19,341 bases of DNA. It comes from Holosporales bacterium. GTDB lineage: Bacteria; Pseudomonadota; Alphaproteobacteria; Caedimonadales; UBA9215. The stretch spans positions 1-19,341 of the forward strand of contig DOCA01000064.1 of the NCBI GenBank assembly GCA_003503995.1. The letters are read 5' to 3'. Positions 7,811-14,096 of this stretch are shown in pieces (position 1 is the first letter of the stretch; each line of letters begins with the position of its first letter). The notes beneath the pieces were generated by a model, which was not told where the DNA came from, did no database searches, and was given only the letters and a program-made list of their open reading frames with translations. Made by a program: the position numbers and the translations under genes.

Positions 7811-8836
7811 TTACGCTTTATCATAAGCCCTGACAATACGAGAAACAAGGGGATGGCGCATAACATCACTGGCTTTAAGGTGGCAAAAAGCAACACCCTC
7901 CACACCGTCAAGCTTTTCTATAGCATCAATCAGACCGCTTTTTACACCTTTTGGAAGATCAACTTGGCTTGGATCACCCGTTATAATCATCCGAGAGTCA
8001 TCCCCAAGGCGGGTTAAGAACATCTTCATTTGCTCAACAGTCGTGTTTTGAGCCTCATCCAAGATCACATAAGCTCTCGATAGCGTACGTCCTCGCATAA
8101 AAGCTAAGGGCGCGACTTCAATTTCACCGCTTTCAAGGCGACGTTCTACCTGATCAGACGGAAGCATATCAAAGATTGCATCGTAGAGCGGGCGTAAGTA
8201 AGGATCGACTTTTTCTCTCATATCCCCTGGTAAAAAGCCTAATTTTTCACCAGCTTCAACAGCAGGGCGCGAAATAATAATCCGATCTACTTGTCCTGCT
8301 AAAAGCTGCGAAATGGCCATGGCCGTTGCAAGGTATGTCTTTCCAGTCCCTGCAGGTCCTAAGCCAAAGGTTAAATCATGTTTTTGCAAAAGGCGAATAT
8401 ACTGAATCTGCCCATCGGAACGAGGCATTATGACCTTACGGCGTGTTGAAATAGATAAACCTCCATGGGAGACTTGGGTTTTGCCATTATGGTCTGGCTT
8501 TGCAAGACGAAGGTTCGCATCAATTTCCCCAACACTGACGACTTGTCCGTTTTCGAGACGCTCGTACATTTTATGAAGCACCACTTCTGCGATAGCCACC
8601 CCTTCAGCACAACCGCTTAAAGTCACTCGATTACCACGGGCTTGAATCATAATATTGAGATTATTTTCAATACGCTGTAAATAGCGATCTCGCTCTCCGA
8701 ATAAAAGAGGGAGCAAACGATTATCTTTGAATACAATGTCTAGAGTTGTCTCATCACTAGACACAACGGGGGGTGATGTATCTACGGGGATACTATTGGA
8801 AGATTTTGGATTTTTGAAACCTGTTTTTTTTCCCAC
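7811..8836 (-). CDS. phoH: PhoH-like ATPase
   Basis: A 341-residue cytoplasmic P-loop protein of the PhoH family, tied to RNA metabolism and ribosome maturation. A KH-like N-terminal region (about 35-95) precedes the ATPase domain: Walker A GPAGTGKT at 160-167, Walker B ILDEAQ at 258-263, and GDPSQVDLP at about 287-295. The length is normal. The start is a GTG; the codon just before it is an in-frame TAG (8837-8839), so no earlier start is possible. AGGAG lies 11 bases upstream. It follows miaB by 77 bases, most of them occupied by a small inverted repeat. The miaB-phoH order is the usual alphaproteobacterial one, but the normal next gene, ybeY, is missing. Confidence 0.94.
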   Translation of the reverse strand: MGKKTGFKNPKSSNSIPVDTSPPVVSSDETTLDIVFKDNRLLPLLFGERDRYLQRIENNLNIMIQARGNRVTLSGCAEGVAIAEVVLHKMYERLENGQVVSVGEIDANLRLAKPDHNGKTQVSHGGLSISTRRKVIMPRSDGQIQYIRLLQKHDLTFGLGPAGTGKTYLATAMAISQLLAGQVDRIIISRPAVEAGEKLGFLPGDMREKVDPYLRPLYDAIFDMLPSDQVERRLESGEIEVAPLAFMRGRTLSRAYVILDEAQNTTVEQMKMFLTRLGDDSRMIITGDPSQVDLPKGVKSGLIDAIEKLDGVEGVAFCHLKASDVMRHPLVSRIVRAYDKA

Positions 8837-8868
8837 CTAGGCGTAATCTCCTTATTGTTTGAACTCTC

Positions 8869-8911
8869 TATAGGCACTTCCGCAAAAGAGCCTTTTACAG
8901 AGCTTCCTATA
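8869..8911. repeat. 43-bp minimal copy of the TATAGG inverted-repeat element
   Basis: The left end TATAGGCACTTCCGCAAAAG and right end CTTTTACAGAGCTTCCTATA form an imperfect 20-bp stem (four mismatches) around a 3-base loop. The right end matches the right end of the 161-bp element at 12348-12508 at 18 of 20 positions. The left end matches at 14 of the first 19. It fits exactly between the miaB stop (8914-8916) and the phoH leader, so it would form a hairpin in the joint transcript. No T tract follows, so it is not a terminator. Confidence 0.7.
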
Positions 8912-8913
8912 TA

Positions 8914-10347
8914 TTAATTATCAAGCACAACCACTTCTCCTGTCAAACTATTATTCCCGCATCCAATGATCCGGACAGGCACCACAGTATTAATAAGACG
9001 GGGGTTTGCTTGCACATAAACTGACTGCATATAGGGGCTACGACCAGAAAGTTGTCCCTCATGACGGGCTTTGCGTTCAAAAAGAACGTCCATTTCTTGG
9101 CCAACGCACTTTTGATTAAAAGCCATTTTCTGCTCATCCAGTAGAGCTTGAAGTTCAGCTAAGCGCTCTCCTTTCACACCTTCATCCACTTGCTGCTCAG
9201 AGGCCCACGCTGGTGTTCCCGGACGTCGACTGTATTTAAAAGAATAAGCTTGGGCATAATTCACCCGGCGAATAAGGTCGAGAGTCTCTTTATGATCTCG
9301 CTCATCTTCACCAGGAAAGCCAACAATAAAGTCAGATGAAAAAGCAATATCAGGGCGTGCTTCACGGAATTGATCAATAAGCTTGAAATAAAAATCCCGA
9401 TCATGCTTACGATTCATGGCCTTTAAAATGCGATTTGAGCCTGATTGTACGGGTAAATGCAAATAAGGAGATAGCTTTTTCACATCTTTGTGAGCATCTA
9501 TCAAATCTTGCGTCACATCGCGGGGATGGGAGGTGATATAGCGAATAATCTCAAAAGCATCAAATTCTGCAATTTCTTGAATCAATCGCCCAAGACCCCA
9601 TTCTTTGCTAGCAGAATCGGGAGATTCCCCATGGTAAGCATTTACATTTTGCCCTAATAACGTCACTTCTTTGACACCCAACTCTATGAGACGCTTTGCA
9701 TCTTTTAACACGTCTTTCACAGGTCTTGAGTATTCAGCTCCTCGCGTATAAGGCACAACGCAGAAATGACAAAATTTATCACAGCCTTCTTGAATGGAGA
9801 GAAAGGCTGAAGCGCCTTCTACATTAGTCATCTCAGGAAGCGTATCAAATTTTGGATTCTCTGGAAAATCAACATTCAGTACACCAGCACCGCGCAACAA
9901 GGGATCCTCGCGCTTTTCTTTGGTACGCATAGCTCTTGCCACCATTTCAGGGAGCTCTTGATAGGATTGCGGGCCAAACACCATATCGACGTAGGGTGCT
10001 CGACGCATAACTTCTGCCCCTTCAGCCTGAGCTGTACACCCCGCAACAGCAATGAGCATATCTTCCCCTCGGGCAACGCGTTTTACCTTATGGGGCCTTA
10101 CACGACCTAAATCAGAATATAACTTTTCCGAGGCTTTCTCACGAATATGACACGTATTGTAAATAGCCATGTCAGCCTTTTCAAGATCCTCTGTCATCTC
10201 AAAACCAAGGGGCAAAAGAATATCTGACATACGATTGCTGTCATACACATTCATTTGGCAGCCATACGTCTTAATATAAAGCTGCTTTTTTTTTGTTTCA
10301 TTTTCTGTTTCAGAGATTATCTCGGAGGTCGTCATTCTACTCACCAT
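8914..10347 (-). CDS. miaB: tRNA-2-methylthio-N6-(dimethylallyl)adenosine synthase
   Basis: A 477-residue radical SAM methylthiotransferase that adds the 2-methylthio group to i6A37 of tRNAs reading UNN codons. The N-terminal UPF0004 domain has the three cluster cysteines C30 (TYGCQMN), C66 (NTCHIRE) and C104 (AGCTAQ). The radical SAM CxxxCxxC is C189-C193-C196 in EGCDKFCHFC. A TRAM domain ends the protein. MiaB rather than MtaB or RimO is indicated by TYGCQMNVYDS and the PYTRG segment. Two starts are possible: the ATG at 10347, or the ATG at 10335, which has GGTGAG just upstream and may be the true one. The mucR terminator lies upstream, so the gene is transcribed separately. Confidence 0.96.
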   Translation of the reverse strand: MVSRMTTSEIISETENETKKKQLYIKTYGCQMNVYDSNRMSDILLPLGFEMTEDLEKADMAIYNTCHIREKASEKLYSDLGRVRPHKVKRVARGEDMLIAVAGCTAQAEGAEVMRRAPYVDMVFGPQSYQELPEMVARAMRTKEKREDPLLRGAGVLNVDFPENPKFDTLPEMTNVEGASAFLSIQEGCDKFCHFCVVPYTRGAEYSRPVKDVLKDAKRLIELGVKEVTLLGQNVNAYHGESPDSASKEWGLGRLIQEIAEFDAFEIIRYITSHPRDVTQDLIDAHKDVKKLSPYLHLPVQSGSNRILKAMNRKHDRDFYFKLIDQFREARPDIAFSSDFIVGFPGEDERDHKETLDLIRRVNYAQAYSFKYSRRPGTPAWASEQQVDEGVKGERLAELQALLDEQKMAFNQKCVGQEMDVLFERKARHEGQLSGRSPYMQSVYVQANPRLINTVVPVRIIGCGNNSLTGEVVVLDN

Positions 10348-10401
10348 AAGATCATTATTTTAAAGAATTTTTAGCATTGATAGTGTTAGAACTGCAAGGA
10401 T

Positions 10402-10437
10402 AAAAAAACCAGCGCTCCTTATCAGAACACTGGTTTT
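10402..10437 (-). terminator. Rho-independent terminator of mucR
   Basis: On the minus strand a 14-bp stem (AAAACCAGTGTTCT with GGAGCGCTGGTTTT, three G-T wobbles) closes a 5-base loop GATAA, and seven T in total end the structure. It lies about 40 bases after the mucR stop and upstream of miaB, separating the two transcription units. Confidence 0.88.
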
Positions 10438-10475
10438 AAACTTTATCCCAAAGGATAATAGAATTAGTTAATTAA

Positions 10476-10910
10476 CTAAGCAGCTTTACGCTTGCGGCCT
10501 AGACCGATTTGCATGGCCAAGCTGCTACGCTTTTTAGCATAGTTAGGTGCAACCATTGGATAGTCAGCTGAAAGACCCCAACGCTCACGGTATTGCTCGG
10601 GAGTCATGTTGTAAGAGCTTTTCAAGTGACGCTTAAGCATCTTTAATTGCTTACCGTCTTCAAGGCAGATGATATAATCTTCTGTCACAGATTGGTTAAC
10701 AGGTACTGCTGGATCTGGACGATTTGTATTTGCTACACCATGTGTTGAAAGCTTCACAAGAGCTTGGTAAACTTGGTCAATTACGGCAGGAATATCTTCA
10801 ACAGCAACAGTGTTGTTTGCAAAGTATGCTGAAGAAATTTCAGTGGCTAAGCTTAGAAGTTCTGCAGAGCTCATTGCTTCAACTGCGGGCAAGTTCATGT
10901 TTGTAATCAT
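10476..10910 (-). CDS. mucR: MucR/Ros family transcriptional regulator
   Basis: A 144-residue member of the Ros/MucR family of alphaproteobacterial DNA-binding proteins, which bind AT-rich sites and control envelope, motility and virulence genes. The N-terminal half is the oligomerisation region. The prokaryotic zinc-finger domain lies at about 72-140: PAVPVNQSV, then CLEDGK, LKRHL, MTPEQYRERWGL, YPMVAPNYA and IGLGRK. Ligand positions read C82-x2-D85-x9-H95-x3-S99, so the usual final histidine (HLRTH in typical MucR) is Ser, and the next residue is Tyr. AAGG lies about eight bases before the ATG. The gene lies between rimI and miaB, a common position for mucR or fur genes in this class. It has its own terminator. 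Confidence 0.93.
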   Translation of the reverse strand: MITNMNLPAVEAMSSAELLSLATEISSAYFANNTVAVEDIPAVIDQVYQALVKLSTHGVANTNRPDPAVPVNQSVTEDYIICLEDGKQLKMLKRHLKSSYNMTPEQYRERWGLSADYPMVAPNYAKKRSSLAMQIGLGRKRKAA

Positions 10911-10941
10911 TTTATTTTCCTTTTCATCATCAAACGAATTT

Positions 10942-10957
10942 AAGACACTATAGTCTT
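10942..10957. promoter_or_regulatory. Candidate mucR promoter -10 and overlapping inverted repeat
   Basis: The minus strand shows TATAGT (10947-10952), one base off TATAAT, about 37 bases upstream of the mucR ATG. It is inside the inverted repeat AAGAC-6-GTCTT (10942-10957). No good -35 is seen. Members of this family often repress their own genes at AT-rich sites, so the repeat could be an autoregulatory operator. That is inference. Confidence 0.3.
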
Positions 10958-11068
10958 TGTTAACAAATCTTTTCTTTTAATAGATTAATATCAAGAGAGG
11001 TATTCATTTCGTATAACCTGTTCTAGGACAATCGCAAGAATAAATCAAGTATTTTTTTATGAATAAGT

Positions 11069-11521
11069 TCACTTTTTTGAATAAACGTAAATGATCGCAT
11101 CATGAAGGAGTTTTTGACTTTTCTGTCTTTGCCTTTGATAATACCCTTTGCGTTCTCCTTTTTTCCTGAAGCCAAGCCTTTCATAAAGGGCAATAGCAGC
11201 TTTATTATCAGAACAAACCTCAAGGAAGCAGCGTCTAATTTTTGACTGTTTTAAAATTTCTAGGAGAAGTGTCTTACCAAGCCCTTGTTTCCTATGATTT
11301 TTATGAACACAAAATGTCAAAATTTCCGCCTCGTCTTCAATACTTTGAACAAAGATAAAACCAATAAGAACTTCTTTTAAAAAGATCCCCTTTGCAAAAC
11401 AGCTATCCCTCAACTTTCCTTCAAAAAATGAGGTTTCCCAAATATCGTCAAAGCACTGCCCATAGAGTCTTGCCATATCAGCAGCCCTATCTGCTCCAAG
11501 GTCTCGAACATCGCACTTCAT
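11069..11521 (-). CDS. rimI: Ribosomal protein bS18-alanine N-acetyltransferase (RimI-type GNAT)
   Basis: A 150-residue GNAT acetyltransferase. RimI acetylates the N-terminal alanine of ribosomal protein S18. The acetyl-CoA binding segment is RKQGLGKTLL (77-86), preceded by the strand ILTFCVHKNH. The typical RimI tail is LEVCSDNKAAIALYERLGF (100-118), then a GYYQR segment. The ATG overlaps the tsaB stop as ATGA (4 bases), so translation is coupled. The tsaB-rimI pairing is widespread and supports the name; sequence alone would only support a RimI-like GNAT. A 158-bp gap separates it from mucR, without a clear terminator. Confidence 0.88.
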   Translation of the reverse strand: MKCDVRDLGADRAADMARLYGQCFDDIWETSFFEGKLRDSCFAKGIFLKEVLIGFIFVQSIEDEAEILTFCVHKNHRKQGLGKTLLLEILKQSKIRRCFLEVCSDNKAAIALYERLGFRKKGERKGYYQRQRQKSQKLLHDAIIYVYSKK

Positions 11522-12171
11522 TTGAGAGTCTTTGCCTTGCTGGTATCAGCGTCCCTTACATAAAGAGGAAGGCAAGGATAGTGCTCTAGCTCATTTTCAG
11601 GAATTGTGGCGGCAAATTCTGCCAAATGAGTTGCTTGCGGCATAAAGGGGTTTAGCTGAAAACCATACTCTTTCATATGAGACGCACCGTTTCCTATACA
11701 TAATGCCTCTTTATATGTGGAGTTCTTTGCAATATCCTCTGGGGATAATGAAAAAGGAGCATCTACAACCTCTCCTTCTACTGTAAAAAGCTGCCCATAG
11801 AGCTCTAAACGAAGAGACTCCAAAAGGACCAAAACAAGCTGACTTGATGAAAATTCTTTAGGGTACGTTTTAAAAACCCATAAAAAAGAATCTATACCTA
11901 AGGCTGGTTTTTCTACTGAAAGCGAAAGACCTTGGGCTGTGGCAAGAGCAACACGAATACCCGTAAAAGACCCAGGGCCCCTTGTGGTTACCAAACGATC
12001 CAACTCTTGAAAGGTCAAATCATGGTCCGCCAAAACCTTTTGCAATTTAGGCAACAGCGTAACATCTTGCCCTCGAAATTCTTTGTTATGTTCAGAAAAG
12101 ACAATTTCGCCCTGCTTCATAAGGGCAAGTGAGGAAGAAAAATTGGCAAGATCAAAAGCTAGGATATTCAT
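11518..12171 (-). CDS. tsaB: tRNA threonylcarbamoyladenosine biosynthesis protein TsaB
   Basis: A 217-residue ASKHA-fold protein. TsaB is the partner of TsaD in making t6A37 of ANN-decoding tRNAs. The N-terminal strand MNILAFDLA is followed by GQDVTLLPKLQKVL and the hallmark GPGSFTGIR (65-73), then ATAQGLSL. The length is normal for TsaB and shorter than TsaD, and the metal-binding histidines of TsaD are absent. It overlaps rimI by ATGA. No clear Shine-Dalgarno sequence is visible upstream of the ATG. Its upstream region faces the inverted-repeat elements and the divergent dipeptidase gene. Confidence 0.93.
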   Translation of the reverse strand: MNILAFDLANFSSSLALMKQGEIVFSEHNKEFRGQDVTLLPKLQKVLADHDLTFQELDRLVTTRGPGSFTGIRVALATAQGLSLSVEKPALGIDSFLWVFKTYPKEFSSSQLVLVLLESLRLELYGQLFTVEGEVVDAPFSLSPEDIAKNSTYKEALCIGNGASHMKEYGFQLNPFMPQATHLAEFAATIPENELEHYPCLPLYVRDADTSKAKTLK

Positions 12172-12244
12172 ATCTGGATTTATTCTAATAAAATTGTTAA
12201 TATTCGCCTAAGAAGGCCTATGCATATCCTTACCATATCTGCCC

Positions 12245-12353
12245 CCTATAGTCTTTTCAAAAAATTTCAGTTTAGGCGCCCAGAAACGAAGTCTATAATG
12301 ATAGGCCAGAAGCGCAGAAACGATATCTAGAATCTTTTTAAAAAGACTATAGG
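12245..12353. repeat. 109-bp palindromic element with 13-bp perfect inverted ends
   Basis: CCTATAGTCTTTT (12245-12257) is the exact reverse complement of AAAAGACTATAGG (12341-12353). Eight of the next thirteen inner positions also pair. Inside, a direct repeat GCGC(CC)AGAAACGA..TCTA..AT occurs at about 12276 and 12312, 36 bases apart. Its right end shares CTATAGG with the next element. No coding potential is seen. Confidence 0.7.
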
Positions 12354-12508
12354 AGCCTCTGCAAAATGGCTAAACGACGTGGTCTTGGGTGAGAAAGAAG
12401 TGAAGCGAGGTCGTGGAAACGTAAGCATACCTTTAGTATGTGCGTCCCGCGAAAGACGAGCCTTTGCTTTTTTATCGCCAAAAGAGACTTTTGCAGAGGT
12501 TCCTATAA
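12348..12508. mobile_element. 161-bp MITE-like element with TATAGG...CCTATA terminal inverted repeats
   Basis: The left end TATAGGAGCCTCTGCAAAA (12348-12366) and the right end, read in reverse complement, TATAGGAACCTCTGCAAAA agree at 18 of 19 positions. Both ends carry outer TA, as expected for elements that duplicate TA at the target (IS630 or some IS5 groups). The interior has a central hairpin CATAC-CTTTA-GTATG and no transposase gene. A 43-bp relative lies at 8869-8911. This fits a non-autonomous miniature transposable element, but no parental transposase is in the window, so the family is not assigned. Confidence 0.65.
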
Positions 12509-12534
12509 TTACCCATATCATATTTGAGAGCCAA

Positions 12535-13095
12535 ATGACACTGATTCAACTTCACCCTATCCCGAACAAGCTTCTTTTTGATATTGCTTATGCAACGCCT
12601 CAAAATTTTACGGGTAAACCTGTTTATGCTCAGCCCCATTGCTACCTCCATAAAGAGGCCCATGAGAAATTCCTCATAGCTCTCGACCTTGCCAATGCCC
12701 AAGGCTATGCTTTGAAAATCTTTGATGCCTTTCGCCCCCAAGAAGCACAAGAAAAGCTCTGGGACTTTTGTCCTGATCCAACGTATATTTGTCCCCCTGA
12801 AAAAGGCTCTCCCCATTCACGGGGCGTGGCCGTTGACCTCACTCTTGTCGATCAAAAGACAGGACAAGACCTTGATATGGGAACACCTTTTGATGATTTT
12901 ACCCTTTTATCCCATCATAAGAACACAGAGATCACACCAGAAGCGCAACGGAATCGCTGCACCCTCATGGGAATTATGACCCTAGCTGGATGGGACTTTT
13001 TCACAAGTGAATGGTGGCATTATCAGCTATTTCATGCTCGGGAAAAATATAACCTCCTCTATGACAAAGACCTTGAAACCAGTATGATGAGTTAA
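12535..13095 (+). CDS. ddpX: D-alanyl-D-alanine dipeptidase (VanX/DdpX type)
   Basis: A 186-residue zinc peptidase of family M15D that hydrolyses the dipeptide D-Ala-D-Ala. The zinc ligands are H94 and D101 in SPHSRGVAVD and H162 in EWWH; E159 is the catalytic base, and R67 in FDAFRP is the transition-state arginine. The length matches VanX and DdpX. The frame is open further upstream to an ATG at 12379, but those 52 codons lie in the inverted-repeat element and match nothing. The ATG at 12535, with GAGAG upstream, gives the normal N-terminus. No VanH, VanA, VanR or VanS gene is nearby, so a housekeeping or cell-wall salvage role is more likely than glycopeptide resistance. It is followed after four bases by a Nudix gene. 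Confidence 0.9.
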   Translation: MTLIQLHPIPNKLLFDIAYATPQNFTGKPVYAQPHCYLHKEAHEKFLIALDLANAQGYALKIFDAFRPQEAQEKLWDFCPDPTYICPPEKGSPHSRGVAVDLTLVDQKTGQDLDMGTPFDDFTLLSHHKNTEITPEAQRNRCTLMGIMTLAGWDFFTSEWWHYQLFHAREKYNLLYDKDLETSMMS

Positions 13096-13099
13096 GAAA

Positions 13100-13567
13100 A
13101 TGACCACAAAAGATAAAATTCATGTCTTAAGCCGCGCCGTCATTTTAGATCAAGAACATATTTTGCTCTGCAAAACCCTTGACCTTCCAAAGGCTTTTTA
13201 TTTTCTGCCGGGTGGGCATATCGAGCACGGTGAAAGTGCGAAAGAAACCGTCCTTCGAGAACTCCATGAAGAGGCCGGCGCACAAGATTGCACCATCAAA
13301 AGATTACTCGGCTGCCTTGAATATACCTTTGAGCCAGGTCACAGCAGCATTTGCCACAACCATGAATATAACTTTATTTTTGAAGTAGATTCTCCAAGTT
13401 TGAAAAAGGAGTTCCCTATTCCACGCCTTGAAGACCATATTGAACTTCTTTGGTTCCCCCTGAAAACTCTCTCCGCCATTGATTTTCGCTCAGAACCTTT
13501 GCAAAATCTTTTACCAAAGTGGCTCGACAATCCCTCCATACAAAACCTTGAAAGCGTTATGATATAA
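13100..13567 (+). CDS. Nudix hydrolase
   Basis: A 155-residue Nudix protein. The complete Nudix box runs from G39 to A61: G39-x5-E45-x7-R53-E54-L-x-E57-E58-x-G60, with all metal-binding glutamates present. Nudix enzymes hydrolyse nucleoside diphosphates linked to another moiety; the exact substrate cannot be read from the box. A C-terminal segment with HIELLWFPL resembles the general MutT-like group rather than a named enzyme. The ATG lies four bases after the dipeptidase stop with no separate ribosome binding site of note, so translation is probably coupled. Its 3' end lies four bases from the convergent acetyltransferase gene, leaving no room for a terminator. Confidence 0.9.
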   Translation: MTTKDKIHVLSRAVILDQEHILLCKTLDLPKAFYFLPGGHIEHGESAKETVLRELHEEAGAQDCTIKRLLGCLEYTFEPGHSSICHNHEYNFIFEVDSPSLKKEFPIPRLEDHIELLWFPLKTLSAIDFRSEPLQNLLPKWLDNPSIQNLESVMI

Positions 13568-13571
13568 AATA

Positions 13572-14096
13572 TTATCCTCGTCGCAGACGCATTAAGATGT
13601 GAGGAACGGGGTGCCAGCTAGCGATAAAATCATCTATTTTTTCAAAGCCAGCTTTTGCATAAACATGGATAGCTTTTTTATTAACCTCTTCAGGATCAAT
13701 AAAAACAAGGTCTTTGTCAGGATGGACCTCCTCTAAAAACTCCCAAATCATGGGAGTAGACAAACCTTTACCAAGATACGTTTCGTCCCCAATAAGCAAA
13801 TCCAAGGTGATGGCTTTTTTCCCAACCTCAATCCATTTTGCAAGAGGATTTTCAGGATAATTTGCCTCCGAATCAAGCACATCAGACGTGATTAAAAATG
13901 CAAAAGGTATGTTATTGCAATAGGCAATCCAAGGATCAAAATGGGGAGTACCATTTGCAACAAATGCTCGCAATCCCTCAATGGTGTTTTGCAGACCGGT
14001 CCCATGAAACCATTCATTGACATGGGGCTTATGAAGCCAATTTAAAACAAGCGCCTCTTGATCTGGTGATACTGAAGAAAAAGTTAACTTATCCAT
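13572..14096 (-). CDS. GNAT acetyltransferase, AAC(6')-like
   Basis: A 174-residue acetyltransferase of the GNAT superfamily, closest in layout to the aminoglycoside 6'-N-acetyltransferase and siderophore-acyltransferase group. Supporting features are LNWLHKPHVNEWF near the N-terminus, DLLIGDETYLGKGLST (99-114) as the acetyl-CoA binding segment, and IDPEEVNKKAIHVYAKAGF (133-151). The substrate is uncertain. The name should not be read as evidence of drug resistance, because many chromosomal members of this group have other roles. The ATG overlaps the stop of the upstream GrpB-GNAT gene as TAATG, so the two acetyltransferase proteins are co-translated. Confidence 0.85.
   Translation of the reverse strand: MDKLTFSSVSPDQEALVLNWLHKPHVNEWFHGTGLQNTIEGLRAFVANGTPHFDPWIAYCNNIPFAFLITSDVLDSEANYPENPLAKWIEVGKKAITLDLLIGDETYLGKGLSTPMIWEFLEEVHPDKDLVFIDPEEVNKKAIHVYAKAGFEKIDDFIASWHPVPHILMRLRRG

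Larger units (their letters stand above)
12172..12534. other. 363-bp gene-free divergent region filled by inverted-repeat elements
   Basis: This region between divergent tsaB and the VanX-type gene has no credible gene. Bases 12245-12508 consist of two abutting palindromic elements (annotated separately). Only about 70 bases next to tsaB and 26 bases next to the dipeptidase gene are free of repeats, so promoters for either gene must lie in or right beside the elements. Confidence 0.7.

Noticed and set aside
12327..12521. A 64-codon minus-strand frame in the inverted-repeat region
   Set aside because: It lies almost wholly within the 161-bp repeat element, shows no similarity to a transposase or other family, and has no ribosome binding site.
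12535..13567. Glycopeptide-resistance cluster suggested by the VanX-type gene
   Set aside because: No VanH, VanA/B ligase, VanY, VanR or VanS gene is adjacent; the only partner is a Nudix hydrolase, so resistance is not supported.
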